Shown: positions 47,024-56,528, counted from the first letter of the stretch. The stretch is 64,000 bases of DNA from WVZH01 sp034430425 (GCA_034430425.1 DAOUEK010000083.1:1-64000); one strand, 5' to 3'. Notes: generated from the letters alone by a model not told the origin. Numbers and translations: made by a program.

Positions 47024-48091
47024 CTATGCCACAGGGGGCTTGACATCATCTGCGGCAGGTGCCGATGATGCCATGAAAGCAACCAGCCATTCACGGCGCT
47101 CCTGGTAAAAAATATAACTGGCTACCAGAAGTGTTGCGGCGACGAATGCATGTCCGAAGACTGCCAATACCATTAACCATGATTCGTTCTCAGGCAAGCT
47201 CCAGATATAGCGCCGAAACAGCAAGGTGACCCCGCATACCGAAAAAAGGAACAATACGCTGCTTAAGAAATTCATGCGAACAAAAAACACGCTTTCCAAC
47301 ATGGAACGCAAGATCCCAAAGCCCTTGAGTACGATCCCGTGGATCGAAAAGAATAAGTAGATCGCCATCCAGGAACCGATACTCAAATAGGCGATCATCA
47401 GTGTTGCGCCCATGATCCATCCGATGTCTCCTCCAAAGATAAAACCGGAAATGGCGATCAACAGCGCAGTAATTAATGCAAACAACAAAGTCACAATTAA
47501 AGCGCCCAATCCCAAAATCAACGATCGCCTCCAGGTAATCCAGCTGGAGCCAAAATCGGTATCCTGCACAACCTGGCTGGCCACCTTGCGATGCAGGAAG
47601 ACTCCCAGATAGATCCCCACAATCAGACAAGCCGCCCAGATCAGGAGCGCAACACCGGCATTATCGACAGTAATAACTACAGGTTTTCCAATGGGTGTCT
47701 CAGTTGGAAAACAGGAAGCCATCAAACTTGGTATACCTGGCGAAAGACTGCCCAGTCCAACCACCAGATTGAAAGGCAACCCCAATGGGAACACACTCAA
47801 CCCGCTTAGAATGTTGATCCCCTCACTGATCTCTTCGTAATCTAATCCTGCTTCCTCTGCACTCACAAACTCTCCCGTTGATGCATCAATCAACGCCAAA
47901 TCTTGGGGGATCAGCGGTTCGATCGAAATGTGCGGACCGAACCACAAGAAAAGATCCAGCAACAGGATGGGAAGGACGAGCTGTGGTTTTGCGGCCACCC
48001 GATCGAAGCCCGCCATGATGGATGAGACCACGCCAATGGGTTTCGATTGCAGGTCATTCATGGGATTATTCACGAAAATGAATTTTACCAT
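47024..48091 (-). CDS. Polytopic membrane protein of unknown function
   Basis: 355 residues with about six hydrophobic segments, for example LVLPILLLDLFLWFG, LLIWAACLIVGIYLGVFL and LGALIVTLLFALITALLIAI. A loop of ~90 residues follows the first helix. No motif is recognised. Start at 48091 has GGGGGTGT upstream; ATG at 48061 is an alternative. It lies 79 nt upstream of gyrB on the same strand and may share its transcript. Confidence 0.75.
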   Translation of the reverse strand: MVKFIFVNNPMNDLQSKPIGVVSSIMAGFDRVAAKPQLVLPILLLDLFLWFGPHISIEPLIPQDLALIDASTGEFVSAEEAGLDYEEISEGINILSGLSVFPLGLPFNLVVGLGSLSPGIPSLMASCFPTETPIGKPVVITVDNAGVALLIWAACLIVGIYLGVFLHRKVASQVVQDTDFGSSWITWRRSLILGLGALIVTLLFALITALLIAISGFIFGGDIGWIMGATLMIAYLSIGSWMAIYLFFSIHGIVLKGFGILRSMLESVFFVRMNFLSSVLFLFSVCGVTLLFRRYIWSLPENESWLMVLAVFGHAFVAATLLVASYIFYQERREWLVAFMASSAPAADDVKPPVA

Positions 48092-48533
48092 ACACCCCCA
48101 CTTCGCGCCTTTCTGCCGTCAGGCGCACTCCGGCTCGTATCGAGCAAGCAGCCTTTGAACGATGTTGGCTTTTATTCATTTCCGGCCGAGCAACGGAGTA
48201 TCTTACTGTTACTTCACAGATTTCTGGGAAGTTTCCTCACGGAAAACCCGCCAAACCTGCATTTATTTCTCATGTATTTGGCCAAACCATATCAAGGGTA
48301 TACAGCGGAAGAATGATATCCAATCGTAGCTACAATTCAACCTCACCGCAATCTAACGTCCCTTACACCTAAGTCGACATTTACATTACCATTATAAAAT
48401 TTCGGTCATAGCTCTACATGTCACTTGCTACCTGTCTTATCCAGATGATATTATTCCCATAAAGGTTTTACCCTGAAGGACTAACTACTACACAAATCGC
48501 TCCTATTAAGCGAACTGGAATCCTCCCTATATT
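48092..48533. other. Intergenic, no gene supported
   Basis: 442 bp. A TATAAT on the minus strand (48396-48391) could be a -10 for the membrane protein gene but has no good -35. The sequence is AT-rich toward the right. No terminator hairpin with a T-run was seen after the anti-sigma gene. Confidence 0.35.
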
Positions 48534-50840
48534 CTACTTTGACCAGTCCTGCACATAACCCATAATCTCATCGAAAAGGACAATTTCGCAGGTGGTCGGA
48601 TTGATCGCCACGGTGACCGTGCCCGAATCATATTCCTCCGGGTTGCTTATGCCGAGACTCAGCCAATTGCCGTCGGGTGACCAACACGGGTCGCTGAGAC
48701 TCCAGCGGCCAAGTTGAGTGATCAGTCTGCGATCAGATCCATCCAGCGAAGCCACATACAGCCCGTAATCCATTCCCCCTTCGACTCGTTCGAGAAATGC
48801 GATCTGCTGATCGTCCGGCGAGATGGATACATTTGCACCTTTTGAGTGGATTACAAATCCATCCAGTTGCTCCCCGGTTGTGAGATTCAAGAATCGCAGC
48901 TGTAATCCCATGGCTGCCGGAAACACATAGGCAAGACTCTGCCCGTCAGACAACCAATCAACAAGCAACTCGTACTCGGGGCCCTCTGTCACCCCGCGCA
49001 TCCCGGAGCCGTCTATGTTAATGACATAAAGGTTCAGATCGTGGATCCGCACGAAGGCCAACTTTGATCCGTCGGGAGACCAGCGAGGGTTATAGTCGTA
49101 ATCCGAGGTGCCGGAAAGAACCACATTTTCACCAGAGGCGAGGTCGACGATGTGAAGCCCATCCGCCCCGCTGTACGCTGCATGGGTGCCGTCCGGAGAT
49201 AACGAAGGCCATGTCCCCGGCCCGAGTATCTGGCGACTACCATCTACCAGATTCACGATAAAAATGCCCGCATTCGATGGCGAGAGTGATTCGCCATTCT
49301 CGTTAATCCGGCCGTAAGCGATTATTCTGCCTGAAAGTCCCTCGGGAGTCGATCTCTCCTTTTCAAGCTCCTGCTGCCACACGTCGAGCGTCAGACAAAT
49401 CTGCTGGGGGGAAACGGTCGACACAGGTGTGCTTGCCTGCGGAGGTTGCCAGCTAAGAGACCACGGTCCCACTCGACTCACAATCAATCCGATGATGTGA
49501 TACTGAAGCTGCCCAGATGGGACCGGATCCGCATACTCGATACCGGCGTTAAAATCTCCCTTTTGACCGCCTCCAAACCCGCCCACCGCAAGATGATCTG
49601 GATCCACGACTGAAATCGCGAATACCGAATCGTCCGACTTGAAGTTGAAACTGATTGCATTCTCGAGACGAACGGCAGAGATGAGTTCGACCTTATGTCC
49701 GACGAGATCGAATTCCTGATTTAGTTCCCACTCCTGGCCGACTTGAGGATTCTGTCCACTGTCAAATTGAAAATATCCATCCACGGGGTACTCGACATCG
49801 ACCGATTCGAGCACGATGGTCAGCGGGGCATCGAATCCCTGTTTAATCTCATACGCCCACGGGAAGATACCCAGTTCTTCAGTGGCAAGATCAAGATCGG
49901 ATGGTATCGTGAATGGAAGGATTTGACCATTGGCATCCACGATCTCGGGCCAACGCGTAATTCCCATGACCCTTGCACCGGGGAATTCAGCACCCTGGTG
50001 GAAGGTGCCGGCCAGAATGTAGCTGTCTTCCAACGCAATCACTTTATTCAATGACAGACCTGCTTCAGGTCCATCGGCCTGCGGGGCATTGTCGGGTAGA
50101 GTCTCGCTGATTTCAATCACGGGCATGACAGTCAAATGCGGTGAAGCTGGAACAAACCTTAACCCCAACCGCCAATTCTCGGGAGCTGCGCCCGGGGACG
50201 TGTCCTGAAGACACGGAATGATCAAGACGGCTTCATCGATATCGGGAGAGATTGCCGGATAGACGATGCGCGACTGATATCCCGATGCCCAACCTTTGCC
50301 TCCTCCCTGTTGACTGAGCAGCAATTCTTCACTACTCGAAATATCCAAGTATGGCAACGAACTGCATATTTGCGGCCCGACCAACACCTCACCGCTTCTG
50401 GGCTGCTCGATCACGTCCCGCCGTCGAGCTTCCGGGGGGATGCCATCGACCGAAAAAATCAACACGGTCTGATGGGAATCGAGCACAGCTTGCTCGATCA
50501 CAACCGTGATCCCATCCCGCACCTGCGATACCGGCTCGGCAAGCACACGCAGTCCGCCCTCCTCGTCGACAAGACCGACTCCGGGGACGTAACCCAATAA
50601 TCCTCGGAGTGCAGCGAGGGCTCTCTCCGGTCCCACAGCAATCAAAGAGACAATCATTACCAGAATAACCAGGAAGACGGAAAGTGCAATCTTCGTCGAA
50701 AGCCTGGAAGTGTGGGCCGGACGTCCAGCCTTCATCTCATCCAACCCTTTTCGTACACTCGGCCACAGACCGATCGTTTCGGGCGGAATTCCTGCGTCGG
50801 CGATTTCCTGCAGGACGGTACGCAATTTTTTCTCACTCAT
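48534..50840 (-). CDS. Probable anti-sigma factor with outer TolB-like propeller
   Basis: 768 residues from the ATG at 50840 (GGGAGGG upstream); a longer frame would run into the sigma gene. A short cytoplasmic N-terminus (MSEKKLRTVLQEIADAGIP...) is followed by one membrane helix near residue 55 (IALSVFLVILVMIVSLIAVG) and a DUF4179-like outer domain. The C-terminal ~260 residues hold PD40 repeats (GTWPSLSPDGTHAAY, PRWSPDGSKLAFV, PCWSPDGNWLSL). Gene order with an ECF sigma factor immediately upstream supports an anti-sigma or receptor role, although no zinc anti-sigma motif is seen. Confidence 0.78.
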   Translation of the reverse strand: MSEKKLRTVLQEIADAGIPPETIGLWPSVRKGLDEMKAGRPAHTSRLSTKIALSVFLVILVMIVSLIAVGPERALAALRGLLGYVPGVGLVDEEGGLRVLAEPVSQVRDGITVVIEQAVLDSHQTVLIFSVDGIPPEARRRDVIEQPRSGEVLVGPQICSSLPYLDISSSEELLLSQQGGGKGWASGYQSRIVYPAISPDIDEAVLIIPCLQDTSPGAAPENWRLGLRFVPASPHLTVMPVIEISETLPDNAPQADGPEAGLSLNKVIALEDSYILAGTFHQGAEFPGARVMGITRWPEIVDANGQILPFTIPSDLDLATEELGIFPWAYEIKQGFDAPLTIVLESVDVEYPVDGYFQFDSGQNPQVGQEWELNQEFDLVGHKVELISAVRLENAISFNFKSDDSVFAISVVDPDHLAVGGFGGGQKGDFNAGIEYADPVPSGQLQYHIIGLIVSRVGPWSLSWQPPQASTPVSTVSPQQICLTLDVWQQELEKERSTPEGLSGRIIAYGRINENGESLSPSNAGIFIVNLVDGSRQILGPGTWPSLSPDGTHAAYSGADGLHIVDLASGENVVLSGTSDYDYNPRWSPDGSKLAFVRIHDLNLYVINIDGSGMRGVTEGPEYELLVDWLSDGQSLAYVFPAAMGLQLRFLNLTTGEQLDGFVIHSKGANVSISPDDQQIAFLERVEGGMDYGLYVASLDGSDRRLITQLGRWSLSDPCWSPDGNWLSLGISNPEEYDSGTVTVAINPTTCEIVLFDEIMGYVQDWSK

Positions 50841-50928
50841 GGCTGCTATCCCTCCCCGCGTTCCGAGTCGTTCTCGACACCCGAACACTCCGATTTTTTT
50901 CAGAAATGAAAATGGACCGTAGACGTTC

Positions 50929-51444
50929 CTAAGCCGCATGAAGTGACCATTTGACGGAACTGATCGATCGCTCCAATGTCCAGGAAATTTCCGGACCACT
51001 CATTTCCAGGTAGTATCGCCGCACGATGACCGCTCTTTCCTTGGCCGTAAGCTCGCTCAGCGCTTTCCAGACTCGGCGCTTCTCTTCTGAATTGTTGATG
51101 ATGTCTTCTGGACTCGGGCCAGGATCCCGCAGCCACGCTGGCGAATCATTCGCTTCCATCATCGCTTCCAGGGAAATCGATTTTGACGCCTTCGTCGCTG
51201 CTTTGATCGAATCGTTCACCACTATGCGCATGAACCAAGGATAGAAGGGGCGGCCATCCTTGAATTGATGGATCTTTCCTGCCACCTTCAGGAATGCATC
51301 CTGCGCGACATCCTCCGCCAAAACACGATCCCCGATGACAAGAAACGCTGTATGTACAGCGTGAACCTGATGCTGCTTGACGAGTTCCGCCAAGCCTGTC
51401 AGGTCACCGTCTTTGAGTAACCTTATCGCATCGCTTTCTTCCAT
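50929..51444 (-). CDS. ECF sigma factor, 3' end cut by an in-frame TAG
   Basis: 171 residues. Region 2 (HAVHTAFLVIGDRVLAEDVAQDAFLKVAGKI) and region 4 (LSELTAKERAVIVRRYYLEMSGPEISWTL...SISSVKWSLHAA) are present. The frame stops at TAG right after LHAA. Reading through the TAG continues ERLRS, the usual end of region 4 in this family (LHRARERLR), and runs on to a stop overlapping the anti-sigma ATG. The annotated product therefore lacks only a ~32-residue tail. AAAGGAG precedes the start. It should direct RNA polymerase to a small regulon under control of the neighbouring membrane protein. Confidence 0.85.
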   Translation of the reverse strand: MEESDAIRLLKDGDLTGLAELVKQHQVHAVHTAFLVIGDRVLAEDVAQDAFLKVAGKIHQFKDGRPFYPWFMRIVVNDSIKAATKASKSISLEAMMEANDSPAWLRDPGPSPEDIINNSEEKRRVWKALSELTAKERAVIVRRYYLEMSGPEISWTLERSISSVKWSLHAA

Positions 51445-52429
51445 GAGGCTCCTTTAATAAAAGGGATGATGTAATCCTCTTACTATTAATATCCACATGC
51501 ATACGAAAAGGATAGGTGAGGAGAATTATTACACCCTTTCGCAATTCTCGATGTGATTAATCTTCTAAGGCTTCAACAAGCGCAACCGGATCGAAAATTG
51601 TTCCAAGAATGAATGACGTCATGGTTTGTACTGCAAGATTTTATTACAGATAGCAATGATGAGGCGAGTATTGAGATTTCGAGTGATCTTCCGTCGATTT
51701 CTCAACTATTTCGCAGTGATTTTCTGTCGACGTTCTCAAGTGGGATCGTATTAGATTTGAATTAGGCAGTTTGTAGGTTTTTATTCTCACAATTCAATTA
51801 GAAAGCCTTCTGTCACGTATTCTATAAAATCACGGATATTCAAATGTCATCTCGTGGGGGCCAAGCAGATACAACACAGCACTGTAAAAGGGGATTCGTG
51901 TGATTCCTGTCGTGCTGCGATATTCTTCTGATATTGGAAATCATATGTGCTGCCGTTTCTCTTCAAAGTTTTACTTATTCCCCGGTCCTATGCTATTGCT
52001 ACACCCTTCCGGCATTCCGCTACGTAGCCAGCGTAAGATCATTTGTTCACCCAAATCAATCGGAGCGCTATATAGGTGCAAGTAGCCTTGTTCGTCGATC
52101 ATGGCTTGATCAAGAACGGCACTTTTCCTTAATAATGAAATGGAAGCGTCGAGGGAGCAGGATGATCCAGAGCGCAATTCTGGGCCGAGATCGAGTTGAA
52201 CACTGCCGCTCACAGGAGCCTTGACGACAACCAACGGTATATCGAAATCAAGTTAGAAGTCAATGCAACGCTGTCTGCTATCTACTAAGCTTGATAATCG
52301 TCCTCACATTCTTGAATCCCCGAATCTGCCTCTCTGAGTTATGTTAATTTCAAATAATGTGCCAGATTTCTATCGCCAGATATAAATGAAAACGCACAAA
52401 CGAGCCTTCAACCTCGGCCTTTTCACGGT
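51445..52429. other. Long gene-poor interval
   Basis: About 1 kb, richer in A+T than its surroundings. Frames on both strands are short and unconvincing. The best is 51971-52234 on the minus strand (87 codons, MVVVKAPVSGSVQLDLG...), which has no recognised family or good ribosome site and could be a remnant. Isolated one-mismatch DnaA-box-like words occur, but no cluster. No tRNA or terminator was recognised. Confidence 0.4.
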
Positions 52430-52458
52430 TTGACCACGTTGCCTGCCTCCATTAGAAT
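52430..52458 (+). promoter_or_regulatory. Promoter of the SAM hydrolase-murA pair
   Basis: TTGACC (52430-52435) and TAGAAT (52453-52458) with a 17-nt spacer, 20 nt upstream of the TTG start. Confidence 0.75.
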
Positions 52459-52478
52459 CATATCAACAGGAGATTCGA

Positions 52479-53306
52479 TTGGCGAAAACCATCGTTCTGT
52501 TGACAGATTTTGGAACGCAGGATGCATACGTCGGAATCATGAAAGGCGTCATCGCCCGGATCGATCCTCAGGCCTGCGTCATTGATCTCTCACACACCAT
52601 TGAACCCGGCGATGTCCATCGCGCCGCCTTCGAGTTGTGGCAGGCAGTACAGTATTTTCCGAAAGATACGATTTTTGTGACTGTGGTCGATCCCGGCGTC
52701 GGAACAGCACGCCGAGCTATTGCAGTTAAATGGCCGACATTCACCTGCGTTGGTCCGGACAACGGCGTCTTTTCTTACCTATACATTTTCCAAAATCCGG
52801 TTTCTGCAATTGAACTCACTCAAGAAAGCTACCATCTCGAACCCACGAGCCAGACGTTCCACGGGCGGGATATTTTCGCTCCCGTCGCAGCGCATCTTTC
52901 CAAGGGGGTCCGAATAAAAGATCTAGGTAAGTCGATAGAAGACCCCATCCGTTTCTCCTTGCCCCTGCTTCAGGTCGAGCGCGGCCCCACCATTCGCGGC
53001 GTCATCATGCACGCCGACCGCTTCGGCAATCTTATAACCAGCATCGGTTATCTCAAATACGAGTCTGGATCGCTCACCTTTGATCCCTGGTTGCCAAACC
53101 TGCCAAGAATCACATTCAAAGGAGAGCCGCATATCTACATCAAGAATCACTATCCGCTTCCGATTTATTCGACATACACGGATGTCGAGGAAGGTCGACC
53201 GGTTGCTTATATTAATAGCTCGGGTCTATTGGAGCTCGCTGTCCGTGCTGGAAGCGCGATCAAAAACCTGAAACTTGATCCCGAACAGCGAATATTACTC
53301 CACTGA
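52479..53306 (+). CDS. S-adenosyl-L-methionine hydrolase (SAM hydroxide adenosyltransferase, DUF62)
   Basis: 275 residues from a TTG start with ACAGGAG upstream. IVLLTDFGTQDAYVGIMKGVI at the N-terminus, TVVDPGVGTARRAIAVK near residue 70, GPDNGVFSYL near residue 93 and FHGRDIFAPVAAHLSKG near residue 127 are signatures of the family. It hydrolyses SAM to adenosine and methionine; related halogenases differ by an inserted loop absent here. It is 10 nt upstream of murA. Confidence 0.9.
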   Translation: MAKTIVLLTDFGTQDAYVGIMKGVIARIDPQACVIDLSHTIEPGDVHRAAFELWQAVQYFPKDTIFVTVVDPGVGTARRAIAVKWPTFTCVGPDNGVFSYLYIFQNPVSAIELTQESYHLEPTSQTFHGRDIFAPVAAHLSKGVRIKDLGKSIEDPIRFSLPLLQVERGPTIRGVIMHADRFGNLITSIGYLKYESGSLTFDPWLPNLPRITFKGEPHIYIKNHYPLPIYSTYTDVEEGRPVAYINSSGLLELAVRAGSAIKNLKLDPEQRILLH

Positions 53307-53316
53307 GAGGAATGCC

Positions 53317-54603
53317 ATGCCAAGTTTTCTAATCGAAGGCAGCCACCCGTTGCACGGTGAAGTCACACCCTCCGGAAACAAGAACGCCGCCCTGCCGTTA
53401 TTGACAGCCTGTCTGCTGACCGATGAAGCCGTTACGCTGCACAACGTGCCATCCATCGGCGACGTCAGCACGATACGATTTCTCCTGGAGAGTCTCGGTG
53501 TTTCCATCGAACTGCTTGCCCCGAATTCATGGAGGCTTCAAGCCAAGCAAGTCCACCGTGCTGATTTAGACCCAGATCTCTGCCGTAGAATCCGTGCTTC
53601 CATTTTATTGGCCGGTCCAATGCTGGCGCGAACAAAGGGCATCGATATGCCGACGCCAGGTGGAGACGTGATCGGACGACGGAGGATCGATACACATTTG
53701 CTTGCATTTCAAGCCCTTGGGGCAGAAGTCGAATATCTCGACCGAGAAATCAAACTGAGGACATCCGGCAGATTGCAGGGCACCGAGGTACTGCTGGATG
53801 AAGCCAGTGTGACCGCCACAGAAAACACAATCATGGCCGCCGTCACCGCAGAAGGCGACACAATCATTCGCAACGCCGCTTCCGAACCACACGTTCAAGA
53901 TCTTTGCCACTTCCTCAATGTCCTTGGAGCAAAAATCGAAAACATCGGATCAAACACGCTGTTGATCCACGGGGTAGATCGATTACAGGGCGGCGAATAC
54001 AGCATCGGCCCCGATTACCTCGAAGTCGCCAGTTTCATCGGCGCAGCGATCGTAACCGGTGGAGAGATAACGATCTGCAAAGCCGCACCACAGCATCTGA
54101 GTATGGCGCGCCTCGTTCTGGGGCGCCTTGGCGTCCGTTGGGACGTAACCGCTGATGATATTTACGTACCGGCCGAGCAAGATCTAACCATCGAGCAGGA
54201 CGTCGGCGGAAAAATCCCGCAGATCAACGTCATGCCCTGGCCGGCCTTTCCCACCGACTTGATGAGCATCGCCATCGTAATCGCCTCACAATCCAACGGA
54301 ACCGTCCTCTTCCACGACTGGATGTTTGAGACGCGTATGTTCTTCACCGACAAGCTGGTCTCCATGGGTGCACGCATCATTCTCTGCGATCCCCATCGCT
54401 GCATCGTGCAAGGCCCGAGTCCGCTCAGCGGGGAAATACTGGAAAGTCCCGATATCCGCGCCGGCCTCGCACTGACGCTTGCCGCGCTCGCCGCAAAGGG
54501 CACCTCACATATTCGCAACATCAGCCAAATCGAACGAGGATACGAACGAATCGACGATAAGCTCCGCTCGCTTGGAGGCCACATCCAACGCCTGGAGGAT
54601 TGA
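53317..54603 (+). CDS. murA: MurA, UDP-GlcNAc enolpyruvyl transferase, Asp-type
   Basis: 428 residues. Lys22/Asn23 (SGNKNAALPLL), FPTDLM (catalytic Asp), DIRAGLAL and QIERGYERIDDKL match MurA. In the PEP-binding loop GGDVIGRRR, Asp117 stands where most MurA have the fosfomycin-reactive Cys, while the following Arg is kept. PDRIEAGT is changed to PDYLEVAS. The enzyme starts peptidoglycan precursor synthesis in the cytoplasm. Start at 53317 has GAGAGG; the upstream ATG at 53275 lies inside the SAM hydrolase gene. Confidence 0.9.
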   Translation: MPSFLIEGSHPLHGEVTPSGNKNAALPLLTACLLTDEAVTLHNVPSIGDVSTIRFLLESLGVSIELLAPNSWRLQAKQVHRADLDPDLCRRIRASILLAGPMLARTKGIDMPTPGGDVIGRRRIDTHLLAFQALGAEVEYLDREIKLRTSGRLQGTEVLLDEASVTATENTIMAAVTAEGDTIIRNAASEPHVQDLCHFLNVLGAKIENIGSNTLLIHGVDRLQGGEYSIGPDYLEVASFIGAAIVTGGEITICKAAPQHLSMARLVLGRLGVRWDVTADDIYVPAEQDLTIEQDVGGKIPQINVMPWPAFPTDLMSIAIVIASQSNGTVLFHDWMFETRMFFTDKLVSMGARIILCDPHRCIVQGPSPLSGEILESPDIRAGLALTLAALAAKGTSHIRNISQIERGYERIDDKLRSLGGHIQRLED

Positions 54604-54689
54604 TTCTGAACACAGCAAATTTAATTTTCGCGGGGGCTCGACAACCTGAATGATCTATTGAGATTTAGGGAGATTCGAAATCTGCCGCC

Positions 54690-55469
54690 TCAACTCGCCG
54701 CAGAAAACGCATCGGTGCGAATGACTTCCTCTGCCAAACTGCGGTAGGCATCTGCTATAGGGCTGCGGGGTTTATACGCCAGCACAGATTTCCTCGCCGC
54801 CGGCGCCGCCATAACCGCCTCATCGACCTCGATCACGGTTTGAAACACTCGCTCCTGAAATACAGCCCGCAGTTCCGTTACCACCTGCCTGGAATGATCC
54901 GAATCGCGTTGAAATAATGTTGGCAAGAGACCGAGCAAGGCCAATTCCGGATGCACACGTTTTTGCACCAGCCATACTGTCTCCAGCAGGGCACGAATGC
55001 CTCGCATCGCCAGGTACTGGCAGCCGACGGGAACCAGCAGTTCGTCTGCAGCTACCAACGCATTCACAGTCAATAGCCCCAGGCTGGGCGGCGTGTCGAT
55101 GAGTACGAAGTCCGGTGTATCCCGTTTATCCCCCATCGCCCGTCGTAATCGATGCGTAGATTGCTTGAAACGAGTGAGGGAATAATCTGCGGCAGCCAGT
55201 TCGACGCTCGCCGGCGCGATCCACAAATCCTTTTCGACCTGTTGGACGAGACGGTCGAGCGTTACTTTTTCGTCCATCAACAACGCATAGGTTGACATCT
55301 CTATTCGATAGGGATCGAGACCGAAGCTGGCCGTCAAACCGGCCTGGGGATCGACGTCGACCAACAACACCCGCAGATCGCGTTCGGCCAGCGCCGCTCC
55401 CAGATTGACAACCGTGGTTGTTTTGCCAACACCACCCTTCTGATTCGCCACAACGATCACTCGTCCCAT
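54690..55469 (-). CDS. ParA-family ATPase, orphan
   Basis: 259 residues. The deviant Walker A is NQKGGVGKTTTVVNLG near residue 10, Walker B VLIDTPPSLGLLTVNAL near residue 118, and VDVDPQAGLTASFG lies between. No parB is adjacent; the parAB pair is at 60087. It may position another cargo or the chromosome. A 96-nt longer frame exists upstream, but MGRVIVVANQKGG is the usual N-terminus. It is divergent from rpmH. Confidence 0.88.
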   Translation of the reverse strand: MGRVIVVANQKGGVGKTTTVVNLGAALAERDLRVLLVDVDPQAGLTASFGLDPYRIEMSTYALLMDEKVTLDRLVQQVEKDLWIAPASVELAAADYSLTRFKQSTHRLRRAMGDKRDTPDFVLIDTPPSLGLLTVNALVAADELLVPVGCQYLAMRGIRALLETVWLVQKRVHPELALLGLLPTLFQRDSDHSRQVVTELRAVFQERVFQTVIEVDEAVMAAPAARKSVLAYKPRSPIADAYRSLAEEVIRTDAFSAAS

Positions 55470-55557
55470 AAGCGGGAGTATAGTCCACGCATGCCTGGCA
55501 AGCAACAGATTGGGTTTTCGAGGAAACCGGAACGTGCAATCACGATTCCACTGCCAA

Positions 55558-55586
55558 TTGACCACGAACGACCCTTACGGTATAAT
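55558..55586 (+). promoter_or_regulatory. Promoter of the rpmH operon
   Basis: TTGACC (55558-55563), 17-nt spacer, TATAAT (55581-55586), 55 nt upstream of rpmH. It is the best consensus promoter in the window. Confidence 0.85.
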
Positions 55587-55641
55587 CCTCCGGCGCTGTT
55601 ACGACAGCTTGATAGATATTTATAGGCTTGGATAGGATCAA

Positions 55642-55818
55642 ATGCCGAAGCGAACATATCAACCGAAAAAACGCCGCCGGTTACGGGTTCACGGATTTCG
55701 CAGTCGAATGAAGACTCGCGGAGGTCGTGCTGTACTTAAATCACGACGCCAGAAAGGCCGGCACCGTCTTTCCGTCCGGATGAATCAGCATGTTAAAAAG
55801 GTCAACTGGAAAGCGTAA
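55642..55818 (+). CDS. rpmH: 50S ribosomal protein L34
   Basis: 58 residues starting MPKRTYQPKKRRRLRVHGF and containing GGRAVLKSRRQKGRHRLSV, the L34 core. Most bacterial L34 end at about residue 45; here a basic extension MNQHVKKVNWKA follows. It is the first gene of the conserved rpmH-rnpA-yidD-yidC-jag set. Confidence 0.95.
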   Translation: MPKRTYQPKKRRRLRVHGFRSRMKTRGGRAVLKSRRQKGRHRLSVRMNQHVKKVNWKA

Positions 55819-55880
55819 TTATTTTTAATCACACGAGATACAGTTGCCAACCCGAGAGATATGCTTTTCAGACCAGATGG

Positions 55881-56228
55881 ATGAACCGGAATTATCGGCT
55901 TAAAAGCACGACCGATTTCAAGCGGGTGCGGCGAGATGGTAAATCCTATGCCCACCCGCTATTTGTTCTTGTCGTCTGCCCGAATGATCTCTCAACGATA
56001 CGTTTCGGCATCCAGGCCGGCAAATCCGTGGGAAATGCGGTGCGGCGTAATCGTGCCAAACGCATGCTGCGCAGCGCGATTCAGAAATATTTGCCCGCCC
56101 TTCGCAGCGGATGGGATGCGGTCTTTATCGCCCGTTCTCCGCTGAACGAAGCTGATTGGACCGCGATACACACTGCAGTCAGTAAATTGTTATCCCGTGC
56201 GGGAATTTTTAAGGAAGCAGAGGAATAA
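55881..56228 (+). CDS. rnpA: RNase P protein component
   Basis: 115 residues. LKSTTDFKRVRRDGKSYAHPLFVLVV and GNAVRRNRAKRMLRSAIQ (the RNR motif, near residue 51) are diagnostic. It binds the RNase P RNA and helps mature tRNA 5' ends. Its stop overlaps the yidD start (TAATG). Confidence 0.95.
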   Translation: MNRNYRLKSTTDFKRVRRDGKSYAHPLFVLVVCPNDLSTIRFGIQAGKSVGNAVRRNRAKRMLRSAIQKYLPALRSGWDAVFIARSPLNEADWTAIHTAVSKLLSRAGIFKEAEE

Positions 56229-56521
56229 TGGACAGCGAATATCAAAAGGTAGCTACAACACAACGCGAACCAGCGCTTTCCGAAATTCCGCTTACCTTGC
56301 GGAATCTTCCTCGCCTGTCCGCCCTCACACTCATCCGCCTCTATCAAAATACTTTTGCTCGATTGATTCCCTTTGAGGTGTGCCGTTTCCAACCAACATG
56401 TTCACATTACGGCTACCAGGCGATTGTTAAATACGGATTAATCAAAGGGGGCTGGATGGCGATCCGTCGTATAATGCGCTGTAATCCCCTTAACCCGGGT
56501 GGATTTGACCCGGTGCCATAG
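56228..56521 (+). CDS. yidD: YidD membrane-insertion efficiency factor
   Basis: 97 residues; the family core is LIRLYQNTFARLIPFEVCRFQPTCSHYGYQAI (about residues 35-66), followed by GGWMAIRRIMRCNPLNPGGFDPVP. The N-terminal ~28 residues are extra and polar. YidD supports YidC-dependent insertion of membrane proteins. It overlaps rnpA by 1 nt. Confidence 0.92.
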   Translation: MDSEYQKVATTQREPALSEIPLTLRNLPRLSALTLIRLYQNTFARLIPFEVCRFQPTCSHYGYQAIVKYGLIKGGWMAIRRIMRCNPLNPGGFDPVP

Positions 56522-56528
56522 GAGTTAA

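Noticed and set aside
51934..52224. 96-codon plus-strand frame in the gene-poor interval
   Set aside because: Cys- and Ser-rich, no ribosome site, overlaps an equally weak frame on the other strand.
51445..52478. Possible replication origin in the gene-poor interval
   Set aside because: Only single words one mismatch from TTATCCACA; no cluster, no dnaA nearby and no clear AT-rich unwinding repeats.
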